Positions 22,501-33,737 of a stretch of 64,000 bases of DNA are shown here, one piece after another (position 1 is the stretch's first letter; each line of letters starts with the position of its first letter). Position numbers and translations under genes: made by a program. The DNA comes from Coniella vitis. Taxonomy: Eukaryota; Ascomycota; Sordariomycetes; Diaporthales; Schizoparmaceae. The notes under the pieces were generated by a model. It made no database searches. It had not been told where the DNA came from and saw only the letters and a list, made by a program, of their open reading frames with translations. Location: NCBI GenBank assembly GCA_011317545.1, contig WUJK01000012.1, positions 316,001 through 380,000 of the forward strand, in the 5' to 3' direction.

Positions 22501-23581
22501 CATGCCTTGTTACATAGTATTTACCACTATTACATGTGACTCTTGTAGACAAGACAGGGGCCTGAAATTGGGCAAGTCTGCTAATGTACAGACAGGCCCT
22601 GTGCCGTCCATACTTTGTTAGTAGTAAAGCCTTCACTCCAGGACCCCCCGTACTATGATCATACATTGTATGCAGTAGCTGGAGATGTAATTTCAGGAGG
22701 TCCGAGACCCATTCAGGGCCACGTGTCTGGCGCAGGCAGTGGATCCCGCATTTGGAGGGGGGGGGAGAGTGCGGCTTGCGTCTCGAAGGGGGCAGAGGGG
22801 GTATTTTTCTTTTGTTTTCTTTCTGGGGGAGAACGGACTTGTAGGCTTGTTTTGGCTTGCTGGTACGGACCATAGTGGCTCTGGCAAGACCGCACTTGTT
22901 TTGTATCTTCTCACTTGCACCGTATACAGAGCAGGTATAATCTGGGGGGACATGCGGCCGAACAATTGTATCAGGGACGATGGGGGGGAGTGTCGTCGTC
23001 TCGTGTCAGTCAGGCAATGCGCAAAGGGACCGCTATGTATTCTTCTTCACCACTCGCTCGCTCACTCTTGGAAACAAATATAGGAATCTCTCTCGTTTCG
23101 TTGCCTTCTCCTTTCTTTCATCTCGTTCCGCGCATGCCCTCGAGCCATCCGGGCATTTGCACCACTCGTTGGATACACACAAAACTCACTTCACGTTTCT
23201 CTTGCCTTTCTTTGATTCTTTCAACGAGTACGTTTCTGGAAACCAGTATCTACTGTACTTGCAGCACTCCAGTGCTTACTGTATACACCAGTGTTGTGGA
23301 TTGTGGATTGTTGGGCTCCTAGCACTTTTTCCAACCCTTGCCTTCTCTTCTGAAAACACATCTTTGATTAAATCTGGTTGATTTGCCCCATCGCTCTGAA
23401 AGCTGCTGGCCTGCGCAAATTTAACACACCGTACTTGCATATCTCGCCTGTCTGTCAAACTGCGTACCCTCTTTATTAGCACAGATAAAAATAAAAAAAA
23501 GAGAAATAAGAGAACAGGACAGGACAGGACAAAACCCACACAGCGCAACTCACGGACCAGATACCGATCGGCAGCACCGCC
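19549..23581. other. 4-kb region without recognisable gene
   Basis: The left edge is the promoter of the small secreted protein; the right edge is a pyrimidine-rich leader before the crotonase. The middle (about 20.2-22.1 kb) is more AT-rich than the flanks, and its frames are short and lack motifs on both strands. No terminal repeats, reverse transcriptase or transposase motifs could be read. It may be old, decayed sequence, but nothing positive supports that. Confidence 0.45.
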
Positions 23582-25048
23582 ATGTCCTGGACTTCTTCTT
23601 GGCCGCCGCCTCTTGCACGACTCGATTTGCTTTCCGACTCTCACACGCCTTCTGCTCAGCAACATCTTCAACAGCAACCTCCTTACCAAGCTCAACAACA
23701 ACAACAACAACAACAACAAAGCCACAGGTTTCTTGACAAGCGGCTGCCGCCCTCTCCACCCATGTCTACGGCCGGCGACACCTACCAGCCACGATCTTTT
23801 TCTCCCCAAAAACAGCAGCAGCAGCAGCAACAACAACAACAACAATCGCAACCACAGTCTCACCTCCACCCACAGCCTCACCCTCACCCGCTCCAACATA
23901 ACCCGCACCACCCTCTCCACCATGGCAGCAGCGACAACCCATCAGCAGCAGCAGCAGCAGCAGCAGGAGGAGGGGGCATAGGACTAGCCAAGCCACCACC
24001 CCTCGTCAACCCCCTGGTCGAGTTCCTGGACATCCCCGCGCCACACAGCGGGCACATCCGTGTGCTGCAGCTGAACCGCCCTGCGTCGCGCAATGCCATT
24101 TCGTACGCGCTTCTCAATGCGCTGCGCAAAGAGATCCAGACGATCCAGGCGCAGTACAGCCAGTTTACCGGCGCCGAGATGCCGTGGACCGAGGATGACA
24201 TCAAGGGTCCCACGCGGGCGTTGATCATTGCGAGTTCGGTGGATTCGTGTTTTTGCGCGGGCGCGGATCTGAAGGAGTTGGGGCGGTTGACTGATGAGCA
24301 GTAAGTCTACTTTTCTTCTCGCGGCCTCTGCTCTTTTCCTTTTTTTTTTTCCTTTCTTTTTTTTTCTTTTTGAAAAAGGTGTGAACGAATGATAATAAAG
24401 AAGGACATTGAAACTGACCAAGATTGGCTCATCCCCAGAATGTCAAATTACTTTCTGGCCGTCCGCGACACCTTCAAGGCGCTCGCCAACCTGCCCATCC
24501 CCGTCATCTCAGCCATCAGCTCGTCCGCCCTCGGCAGCGGCTTCGAGCTCGCGCTCGCAAGCCACTTTCGCGTGCTCTCGTCCAACGCCTCGCTGGTGCT
24601 CCCCGAAACAGGACTGGGCATCATCCCCGCAGCAGGCGGCACGTACCGCCTCGCCGCACTGGTCGGCGATGCGCGCGCGCGCGAGATCGTCATGACGAGC
24701 CGGCCGGTGGGCGCGCGCGAGGCGTATGCCCTGGGGATCGCCAGCCGGCTGGTCGAGGTCGAGGAGCAGCAGCACAGTGAGCGGAGCAGCACCGGCGACG
24801 GGCTCCATGACCAGAGCACGTCGTTTGCGGCGGTGACGCGGCGCAAGGTGCTGGTGGAGGCGATTCGGCTGGCCGAGGAGGTGTGCGAGGGAGCGCCTGT
24901 TGCGGTGCGGGCGGCGCTCAAGGCGCTGAATGCGCCTGGGGAGGAGAGCGAGAAGGCCATGTTTGACCGGGTTGCTGTGAGCGAGGACTGGCATGAGGCG
25001 ATCAGAGCGTTTGGCGAGAAGAGGAGGCCTGTTTTCAGGGGGAGATGA
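23582..25048 (+). CDS. enoyl-CoA hydratase/isomerase (methylglutaconyl-CoA hydratase-like)
   Basis: Two exons: 23582-24300 and 24439-25048, giving 442 aa; the intron is 138 nt (GTAAGT...CAG). Residues from about 150 form a crotonase fold: LNRPASRNAIS, the oxyanion-hole loops CFCAGADLKELGRL and SSALGSGFELALASHF (Ser replaces the first Gly of the usual GGG), the catalytic-Glu block LVLPETGLGIIPAAGGTYRL, and a C-terminal AxxALKALNAP helix. It is closest in motif to mitochondrial AUH-type methylglutaconyl-CoA hydratases of leucine breakdown. The first 150 or so residues are Gln/His/Pro-rich low complexity from CAA/CAG and CA-rich repeats. An in-frame ATG at 23762 would shorten this. No convincing PTS1 signal is present (C terminus RGR); mitochondrial import by the leader is possible but unproven. 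Confidence 0.85.
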
Positions 25049-25659
25049 ACAAAGACGGGGCTCTGAGAAATAAAAGATGAGGTTGGACGGCGATGGCGAC
25101 GGCGCCTTGTTGATTTGTACCACTAGCAACTAAATATACCCCCCATAGATTCGATTACTGAAACAATTCGACTATTGCATGTAACCAAAAAGGAAAAAAA
25201 GCAGCAAGTGTACTGTGAAGGCTGTGAGAAGAGTGAGTTTATTCAAGAGTGACTTTGGTTGATACAAACCCGCTCGCTCATTGGCCAGCCTCGCCAGTTC
25301 AAAGGCACAAGGCTAGGTAGGCAGGTAGGTAGCAGGGTTGCTGCTGCTTAGGGCCAAGGGGATGATGCTGGCAGGTCGCCATGCGGGGCAGTTTGGAGGG
25401 GCGGGGGTTGCTTTGCGTTGGCGGCTTCAGCAATTGCCCCACGTCCTCTGGGCCTGCAGCGGGCTGTACTGTAGTGTAACCTGTGCGCTGGCGGTCATCT
25501 GCTACAGCGCTGCCATTTACTGCCACCTGTAACTTCACCGACTCAACACCACATCCCCCTCACGACTTGAACCCGAACCACTTCATTGCAGCCTTTCCAA
25601 GAACTCTCTCCATTGCACCCCCCAAAGTCGACCTCGTTCTCGAGGCCACTGCTGCCAGG
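25049..25659. other. intergenic region between crotonase and twinfilin
   Basis: Tandem-orientation gap holding the crotonase 3' end and the twinfilin promoter and leader. No additional coding frame was seen. Confidence 0.5.
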
Positions 25660-26888
25660 ATGCAGTCGGGTATTTCTGGTATGATCCAGTGCCTTTTCCA
25701 GCTGCCCATCCAACAACATGACAGTCCCATCTAGCCACGATGCAGCCCTCCACCGCTTCTTCCTCAGCCATGACGCTGTGCCCGTTCCTTTACTGACGAC
25801 TCAACTCCCTCAACAGCCTCGCAGGAGCTCACTGCCCAATTCAACGAGCTCCTCCAATCCGACTCCCACTTCGGCCTCCTCGTCACCATCGAAAAGGAAG
25901 CTCTCGTCCCGCTCTCCCTGCTCACGCCATCCTCGCCCGCCTCCTTTGCCGACAACGTCTCCTCCCTCCTGCAGCCCGCCCTCACGGACTCGGACCCGCT
26001 CTACATCCTCCTCAAGCGCTACGATGCCGTCCCCAAACTCATCGCCGTCTCGTACGTGCCCGACACGGCCAAGGTCCGCCAAAAGATGCTCTTTGCCTCG
26101 ACCCGCCTGACGCTCGTGCGCGAGCTCGGCAGAGAGCACTTTCGCGAGACCATCTTCACCACGACCAAGGACGAGCTGACGCCAGAGGGCTTCAACAAGC
26201 ATGACAAGCATGAGAGCCTCGAGGCGCCCCTGACGGAGGAAGAGAGGAGTCTGCAGGGTGTCAAGCAGGCCGAGGCCGAGGAGGGCAGCAGGGGCACCGG
26301 GACACGCGAGATTCACCTCAGCCAGACGATGCAGATGCCCGTGCAAGATGATGTACTGGCTGAGCTCAAGGAGCTGGGCGCCAATGGTGGCAAGAATCTT
26401 GTTATGCTGGTGCGTGGTTCCATTGGATCATTCTATGCGGCGGGTGGATGCTGCTGCGGAAGCAATACTGATACTCGAAACCCTGTTTGCAGAAAGTCAA
26501 CCCCGAGACTGAAAAGATCGAGCTCGTCCCCGACTCTGCTACGCCGTCTTCGATCTCCGAGCTGGTACAGACCATCTCAGCCACCGAGCCTCGCTTTACC
26601 TTTTACCGTTTTGCGCACGAGCACGCTGGCAGCCAGCATGAATCGCTGCTCTTCATCTACACCTGCCCCGTGACTGGCGACCGCAAGGCCATCAAGGACA
26701 GGATGCTGTACCCGCTCATGAAGCGAGCTGTCCTGGAGATGGCCAGTCGCGAGTGTGGACTGACTGTCGACAAGAAGTTTGAGGTAGAGGAGCCAGGTGA
26801 GATTACCGAGGAGACGGTGCTGACGGACCTGCACCCCAAGGCCGAAGTCAGAAAGGGTTTCAGCAGGCCCAAGCGACCTGGGCGCTAG
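25660..26888 (+). CDS. twf1: twinfilin (two ADF-homology domains)
   Basis: Three exons: 25660-25678 (19 nt), 25817-26409 and 26493-26888, giving 335 aa; introns are 138 and 83 nt. The tiny first exon gives MQSGIS and joins to ASQELTAQFNELL, the standard start of fungal twinfilins. The first ADF-H domain covers about residues 5-135 (DPLYILLKRYDAVPKLIAVSYVPD, KVRQKMLFASTRLTLVRELG). A linker with EAPLTEEERSLQGVKQAE follows, then a second ADF-H domain to about residue 310 (FTFYRFAHEHAGSQHESLLF, RMLYPLMKRAVL). The basic tail ends GFSRPKRPGR, resembling the capping-protein/PIP2-binding tail. The protein sequesters ADP-G-actin and acts at barbed ends in cortical patches. Confidence 0.93.
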
Positions 26889-27246
26889 GCTGGATAAATG
26901 CAGAAAGCCAGTCGATACAAGGCGATGAAGTATAAAATCTAATCATTTACTACGGCATTGCGTGCAAGCTTCTATTCTGGCTATCCAACAGTGACCAAGT
27001 CTTGCTTGAATCATGCGCAGTTTGGCTTGAGAATGAAGCAATGCTGGTTATGCTATACTGTACAGTTTGGGACAGCTAATACCTCAGACACAGAAGAAGC
27101 AGGCAAGACGCCCAAAAAGACAAAGAAACAAGGACGAGAGGCAAGACATGGAAAACAAAACACAAGGGCTAGATGCTTGCCACCTTTTCCACCGTCCCCT
27201 CCAGCCAGCCACTCACTCCTTTTACTCTTACAGCAAATGGCAACGG
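26889..27246. other. convergent 3' region between twinfilin and carrier gene
   Basis: A short convergent gap holding the two polyadenylation regions. No gene was seen. Confidence 0.5.
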
Positions 27247-28487
27247 TTACTCTTCGTACTTGCCCGCAGCAGAACTCCACGGGCTCTTTTCTATCTTGTC
27301 CTTGAGGAATTCGTACACGGTGAAGGTGACTGCCTGGCCCGGGGCAACGCGCATGATTCGGGGCGTGATGCCCTTGTAGAATGCATGCACACCTTCTTGC
27401 CTGCATCACATAACGGGCGTCAGTTAGGCTCAGGCACAAAAGAGTTTTTCTTTTTTTTTTTGGAATGGATCGAACAGCGTCCGACCACAGGACAGACTCA
27501 CTTGAACATATCGCCCGCAATGATACTGATCCTTTTGAAGGCGCTGACCCCTTCCTCAGCCGGCATCTTTTGCAGCCGTGTCTTGATGGTATCGATCGGC
27601 GCATTACTCAACGGGCCCATGGCACCACTCACGAGCCCAATCACCGTCGTCTGCCACCCGGGCAACGTCTTGCCCTCATATTCTGGCTGCCACTGCATCA
27701 AGACCTCCTTGAAGTACGTGTACGCCGTGAAGTTGACGGCTTGATTGCTGCCCTGCCGCAGCGCCGTCAGACTCACCCCGCGGTACAGCGCGCCGACGCC
27801 TTCCTCCCTGACGACAGTGTACAGCGCATGCGCGGCATTGCGGTACTTGGGCACGTCGAGCGGGTCCGCCAGCGAGTGGTGCTGCGCCTGCAGGCGGATC
27901 TTGATGACCTCCATGGGCGTCACCACGGCGACGGCCTCGGTGACGCCGGCGGCGAGGCCCGCGAAAAAGGTGCCGCGCGCCGAGATGGCGCCCGTGGCCG
28001 GGTCGGCGAGGTGCTGCTTGTAGGACTCGAAGGAGGTGAAGCGGATGGCCATCTTGGGGATGATGCCGGTCAGCACGGCGCCGAGGCCCTTGTAGAGGGC
28101 GAGCGGCGTCTCGCGCTGGACGATGTGGGTGCCCGTGGCGAGGAAGCCGCGCTTGGGCATGCCGGGGGCGCGCCCGCGGCGCGAGAGTTGCATGCGCACT
28201 TTGATTGTGTCTGGTGGTTGTTGGTTGGTTAGTTGGGGGCTAGTAACTGGGCTGGCTGGCTGGCTGGCTGTCTGCTGTCTGGCTGTCTGGCTGTCTGGCT
28301 GTCTGGCTGCTTCAAGAGAAGCAAGAGGAGCGTGGGAGAAAGAGGTATCAAAGAAGAAGAAAAAGGGCCATTTACCGAGAGGATGGCACATGACGGCTTC
28401 CATCATGCCTGCGCCGCCGCCTGCTATCAGGTTGACTGCTGCGCCGGCAGGCGCCTTGCCGTCTTTTCCCGCCACTTTTGTGGCCAT
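27247..28487 (-). CDS. SFC1: mitochondrial succinate/fumarate carrier (SFC1/AcuL type)
   Basis: Three exons: 28487-28376, 28210-27502 and 27400-27247, giving 324 aa; introns are 165 and 101 nt. Three mitochondrial-carrier repeats show the signatures PLDTIKVR (split by intron 1), PMEVIKIR and PIDTIKTR. The matching motifs LYKGLGAVLTGIIPKMAIRF, ALYRGVSLTALRQGSNQ and FYKGITPRIMRVAPGQAVTF follow yeast Sfc1 closely. It exchanges cytosolic succinate for mitochondrial fumarate across the inner membrane, linking glyoxylate-cycle output to the TCA cycle during growth on C2 or fatty acids. Intron 1 contains a CTGG/CTGT tetranucleotide array. An A15 run lies 9 nt before the ATG. Confidence 0.93.
28251..28310. 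repeat. tetranucleotide (GGCT/GTCT)n array inside the carrier intron
   Basis: About 15 units of GGCT and GTCT alternate, entirely within intron 1 of the succinate/fumarate carrier. This makes the intron longer than most others here. Confidence 0.85.
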
Positions 28488-31074
28488 TGTTTGTCCTTTT
28501 TTTTTTTTTTTGTATGTGTGTGTTGGTTGGTTTTGTTTTGTTCCAGTGAAGAGGAAGCGGACGAGGAGTTTGGTGGTGGCAGCGGGTGTTGGCGGTTGTT
28601 GGCTTGGGTTGAGAGCGCGCGTAGTAGATCCTTTTCTCTTTTGGTGGTTGATGTACGATAAGTTTGCAGACAGGATAGGATAGGATATGCAATTCAAGGT
28701 GGAAAAGGCAGAAGAAAAGCAAAATAAAGCCACCGAGACACACAATCAATGGGGTATCAAAACCACAACGACAAACTTTAAAATCAAGGAGGAAAAAAAA
28801 AAAGGAAGGAAAACAAAAAAAGAATCCGCGGTAGGAGGGACGAGGCGGGAAGGAGGAGTGGTGTTGGGGTTATTTTTGTCCCACAACGATGACGCCAAAA
28901 GAAACGAGAACGACAGCAGAACGGGAAACTATATGGAGTCTAGGACGAGAGAACGCAGCAGAGGGAGGAGAGAAATATAAGAAGATTTGACAGGAAAAGT
29001 CAATTCCAAGATGGAGTTGGTGACTCAGAGGAACAAGATCATCGGGGGGGGTTTATGAGATCAGACTAGAAGAAACAAAGGAGAACGGACGAAAGACGAG
29101 GAAGCAAAGTAACAGTTATGGATCGTTGTACCACTAAGTATTCAATCCCCCTTCTCCGCCAAGCAGGTGTACAATTTGGTTGCCAGTCTGTTCTTTCCCA
29201 TCGACAAGCCCGTTGGCCCGCGGCTCCTTTATTTTCTTTTTTTTCCCTTTGGGACACGGGGCGGGACAATGACACGCACGCGTGACCGACTTCCAGGACG
29301 GGGGGACCGCGGCTCATCTGTTAGTGTAGCCAGCCTTGTCCAGTATTCATGCCATGTGGTTTTTTTGTTTTTCTCATCTGCCTGTTGCTTCCAAGTGCTC
29401 AGCCGTGCAGACGCTTTAGTGGTTTGGAATAGGTATGTATCTCTTGTCTACTCTGTTTTTGTTTTTGTCCAAAACGTATGGATTAAACAGTATTGGGACA
29501 TTGGTGACCAAGAGAGCACAGCAGGCCCGGCCAACGGCAACGAGATGGCTTCGGCGCAGCGGATCAACAAGGCGGGCGTGCGTGCTATGGCCGCTCGGCT
29601 TCGCGGAGCCTTCACTCGTGGGCCTTGGCTGGGCACGGTATAAGCTGTGCTGTAACGGCTTGGCTTCTTTTTTGGCTTTCTCTCTCTCTCTCTCTCTTCG
29701 ATGTGGAGGAGAGTGAATCCGTGGGTTTGGGAAGATGCGAATTGGGCTTGTGGGAGATTATTGTCTATTGTGTTTTACTTTTTTCTTCATCCTTCTTTCT
29801 TCTTTCTTTTTTCTTTCCTCTTCTTGGTGGTTTGAAGATTGACTTGATAATTTCACATGTGACAGACCGGCAATTGTCATGTATAAATTGGTAAGGGCAC
29901 CGACTCGCTCCCAAGGGGGCCAATATTGTCCAAGCCTCCGCAAGTACTTTCTTGTACTCTCACCTTACTTGGCCGTGCACGTACGCATGTACCACTTGGC
30001 GCTTGGCACACAGACGCAAAAGGAGGGAAGACCAAGTGGTAAAGAAGAAAAGGGAAAAAAAAAAAAAAAAAAGGGTTAGCCGTGACGTCGCCGCTTGTTG
30101 GGCAGTTGGGTTAGCCGACCGCTGAGCCGAGCTTGTGATTTTGCGGGGTGAGTTTCTCGGTACTTGCGGCACCAAATCCAGACCAAGTAGACTATGTAGA
30201 GTAGGGGTGAATGCGCCGTGAGTCTCTGTGTGGCTGGGAGAAAGTATAGACGGACGTTTCACTCTAACGTTTATCCCCCCTGAATACATATATGTAGACT
30301 TTTCGTCTCTCGGCTGTCACCGGGCAGTCTGCAGTCTGGGTTGGGTTCGTTCGTTCGTTCGGCCGCTGTCCGACCGGAGCCGAGGTTGATGATGGCTACT
30401 ATCTTGTGGTGTTGGGATGGTATGCTGGGAAGAGAGGAGAGAACCGAGCCATCTGGGAGTCCGTATTGCCTGCCTATATAGGACCGTGAATTTGTGTGTT
30501 TGTTCCTTCTTCTTCTTCTGCTTCTTCTTTGTATTTGTGGTTGAGGGTTGATGTTTGGTCGCGTGTCTGAGTAATTCTGTTATACTTGGCCTCGTTTATA
30601 ATGCAATATCAAGGGCCATAAGCACTGTTTATGCTTGTATACTACTCTGTCTTGCTGTTTGATCATTCCATTGTCTTAATCTTCTTCTTTCTTTCTTTCT
30701 TTCATCCATTTGACTGCCGTATCTTCAGGATTTATATTACTATCAGAATATTGTAGCACAACACGGCTGCAGCGCGGCAAGAAACACAGTCAGTACATCT
30801 ATATATGAATAATATATATGCCGAAATCCCACTCAACAAACAGTTATGCGCACCTCTCTCCATCAAGCCCTCGACCCGGCAGCTTTGCGAGATATATGGG
30901 CGAGGGGTCGAATCAGAGGGCTCGATTCTTGTCCGCCGTAATATACTATTATAACAACAGGATCGTCAAGCCGCCTGCTCGCACAATAACATCAAAGATA
31001 TACTGTGGAAAGAGAATTCCTTTTATATCAACGATAGAATAACCAGCCAGCCAGCCAATCACGAACCCGGTCGG

Positions 31075-31103
31075 TCTGCTCTGCTCTGCTCTGCTCTGCT
31101 CTG
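31075..31103. repeat. (CTCTG)n pentanucleotide microsatellite
   Basis: Nearly six perfect units, ending in a CTGGCTGG variant. Confidence 0.9.
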
Positions 31104-31508
31104 GCTGGCACACCCTCCCAACAGCCCTCCTGAAATATCCCCGACTTGTTGCATAGCCACTGCTGACGGGCTTGCTGCTCCTGTCTTTGCCCAGAAAATG
31201 CACAGCCCCGCCTGCAGTGCTACTCTCTCTGCCATTGGCGTCGCACTCAGCCTCTGTCTGCCCTTGGCAGCACCAATAGCGCTCAGCAATTCATGCTCCT
31301 CCAGAAAGAAGTGCAGTGTGCATACTATCTCTGTAATAGTAATAGTAGTAGATCGAGGGCCGGGCCCCCTTTCAGCCGTTTGCGCGACCCCAGTTTTCCA
31401 AAGCATTGCGCTGTTGGGAGCCGCCCTCGGCCGGCCTTTTCCCCCGTCTTGTCCCTCGATCTGCGGCGGGGGAACAGCGTTCTTTTTGAAGAGAGAAACA
31501 ACACTCAG

Positions 31509-31511
<3 letters not shown>

Positions 31512-31546
<35 letters not shown>
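31512..31546. repeat. (AC)n dinucleotide microsatellite
   Basis: About 17 perfect units, located about 115 bp before the HET-protein ATG. Confidence 0.95.
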
Positions 31547-31547
<1 letters not shown>

Positions 31548-31661
31548 GCACGCAACTCCGAGGACTCGTTCTCAGCGACAGCCCAAAGGAAGCAGCAAGA
31601 AGGGCGTCGCATTCGCGCCCGGTTGCGGGGCCGAACCACCTCCTCGCCGCCGTCATGCACG

Positions 31662-33446
31662 ATGGCGTCTCGCGCGGGCCGCGCAACTGATCCGTACAAG
31701 GCGGTGCCGCTCAACAAGGCGGCGGCGGCTGACGACCACGGCAGCGAGCCTCACATCCGCCTCGTCAAAGTGCACCGCGACTCGTCGCAGTCCAGCCTGG
31801 TCCACTGCCACTTTGTGGCCTATCCGCTGGCCGCGTGTCCGCCATACACGGCCCTGTCGTATACCTGGAACTGCTCTTCGTCGACGACGACGACGACGAC
31901 GACATCATCCTCACCATCAGACGACCACAAGTGCAACAACAGCAACAACAGCACCACCAGCAAAGAAGGCGGCCCCACGCAGACCATCCTGCTGCAGTCC
32001 ACGCGCTACCCCGTCGGCCAGAACCTGTACGCCTTCCTGCGCCGCGCGCGCCGCGACAGCCACGACCGGCTCTACTGGATCGACGCGCTGTGCATCAACC
32101 AGCGCGACAACGCCGAGCGCTCCCACCAGGTGCGCCTCATGCGCGACATCTACTCGTCGGCGGCGCGCGTCATTGTGTGGCTGGGCGAGGCCACGCCCGA
32201 GAACTACGCCGCCATCCACCTGCTCGAGGCGGCGTACCGCGGGGGGGATTCTGCTGCTGCTGCTGCTGCTGCTTCGTCACCTTACTCTTCTTCTGGCGGC
32301 GGGAGTTGGGCACGAAATGGAGGAGGTGCGAGCTGGTGGAGCAACAGCAGCAGCAGCAGCAGCAGCATCACCACCACCACCACCACCACAAGTCCCGCGT
32401 CCTCGCCCAGACTCGGCGGCTCCTCGAGCCCCGAGAGCAGCCTCAGCGCCGCAGACAAGCAGCGCATCGCCAGCCTCTACGAGCACGAGTACTGGAGCCG
32501 CGTGTGGATCGTGCAGGAGGTGATTTGCGCGCGCGAGCTGGTCGTCTACTGGGGGAAGCGCACGGTGCGGTGGGAGTGCATCGCCGCGCATGTGTGTGGC
32601 TTGGGGGATGGCCAGCACGATCCTTATTATCATAATAATAATGGTGGTGGTGCTGGTGTTGTCGTGAATATGAATAACAATAACAACAAGTCAAGCACAA
32701 CAACAACGACGACGACGCCCCTCCAGCGTATGCTCGCGGCCACGCCCGCGGCCATCATCATCCGCACCAGGGCGGCGTGGCAGGGCGCGGTGCCGCTTGC
32801 GCAGCTGGTGACGACGTACCGCCACCTGCGCAGCTCCGATGTCCGGGATAAAGTCTTTGGGCTGCTGGGCCTGGCCTCGGATCAACGGGAGATGGACGAA
32901 GACGACCAAGTCATGCTGCAGCAGAGCACGCAGTACAATAATAACAACAACAACAACAACAACATCGATGACAAGGATGATACCATGAGAGACTCGTCGC
33001 CAGACGCCGACGATCAAGGGGACGAGGGAGGCAGTCAAGTCACGCACAATCACAACCATCACGTTTACTACAACAGCAGCAGCAACAACAACAACAACAG
33101 CAACAATGGCATGGTCCCAGCCCTGCAAGCAGACTACTCCATGACCCCCGAGGACGTCTTCGAGGCCAGCTGCCGCGTGGCCTTTCGCTCGCGCTTCCTC
33201 GCCAACCACTACGACCGCATGCAGTTTGGCAAGGCGCTGCGCGAGGCCCTCGCCGTGCCCTTTACCGACCGACGCCTCGACGAGCTCGCGCGCCAGGTCG
33301 TCGGCTTACCGCTCAAGACGCGCCATGGCCGCGGCCCGCGGAGGAACCAGCGGCGGAGCCACGGCGGCGCGAGACAGTACAACCTCAGGAAACAACAAAA
33401 GATGTATCGAGTCATGCTGCAGCAGCAGCATTCTCAGCAGCATTCT

Positions 33447-33482
<36 letters not shown>

Positions 33483-33737
33483 GAAGAGCACCGGCAGAAA
33501 ATGAAGCACAGGAGGCAGTGGATGCCGCCTTTGCGCAGTGAGTCGTCGCTGGCCTCGTCTGCGGCGTCGGCGTCCCTGTCCAAGAGGCAGGCCAACGCGG
33601 CGAGGAGCAGGGTGAGGGATCGCGCGGTCAAGAGGACGGAGCGGACAGGCAGGTATCTGTTGAGGGGGCCGAGTCTGCAAGGGGAGAGGGAGTTTGGGAT
33701 GAGTGGGTTGGATCTGTCGGATGATGTTCACGGATGA
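31662..33737 (+). CDS. HET-domain (heterokaryon incompatibility) protein
   Basis: Intronless, 691 aa from ATG 31662 (MASRAGRATDPYKAVPLNK). HET core blocks are in order: IRLVKVHRD, YTALSYTWN, LYWIDALCINQRDNAERSHQ with RLMRDIYSSAARVIVWLGEA, and YWSRVWIVQEVICARELVVYWG, then DVRDKVFGLLGLASD and ALQADYSMTPEDVFEASCRV. Ser, Thr, Asn, Gly and Gln runs, encoded by trinucleotide repeats, are inserted between these blocks. The C terminus is basic and Gln-rich, with no NACHT, WD or ankyrin module. HET proteins trigger cell death on mixing of unlike strains or act in innate-like self/non-self control; the partner gene is unknown. An in-frame upstream ATG at 31293 is possible but unlikely. Confidence 0.87.

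Larger units (their letters stand above)
28488..31661. other. 3.2-kb divergent intergenic region
   Basis: It lies between the carrier gene (-) and the HET gene (+). It holds poly(A/T) and TTCTTC tracts, the CTCTG pentanucleotide array at 31075-31103, and the CA array at 31512-31546. Short frames carry no motifs. The frame upstream of the HET start stays open back to 31293, but its residues (a His-Thr run from the CA repeat) do not look like protein. Confidence 0.5.

Noticed and set aside
19549..23581. Possible decayed transposon in the gene-free interval
   Set aside because: No terminal inverted or long terminal repeats, no target duplication and no reverse transcriptase, integrase or transposase motif could be found by eye.
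31198..32523. A 441-codon plus-strand frame overlapping the HET gene
   Set aside because: Arg/Ser/Thr-rich shadow of the HET frame; it includes the CA repeat and has no motif.
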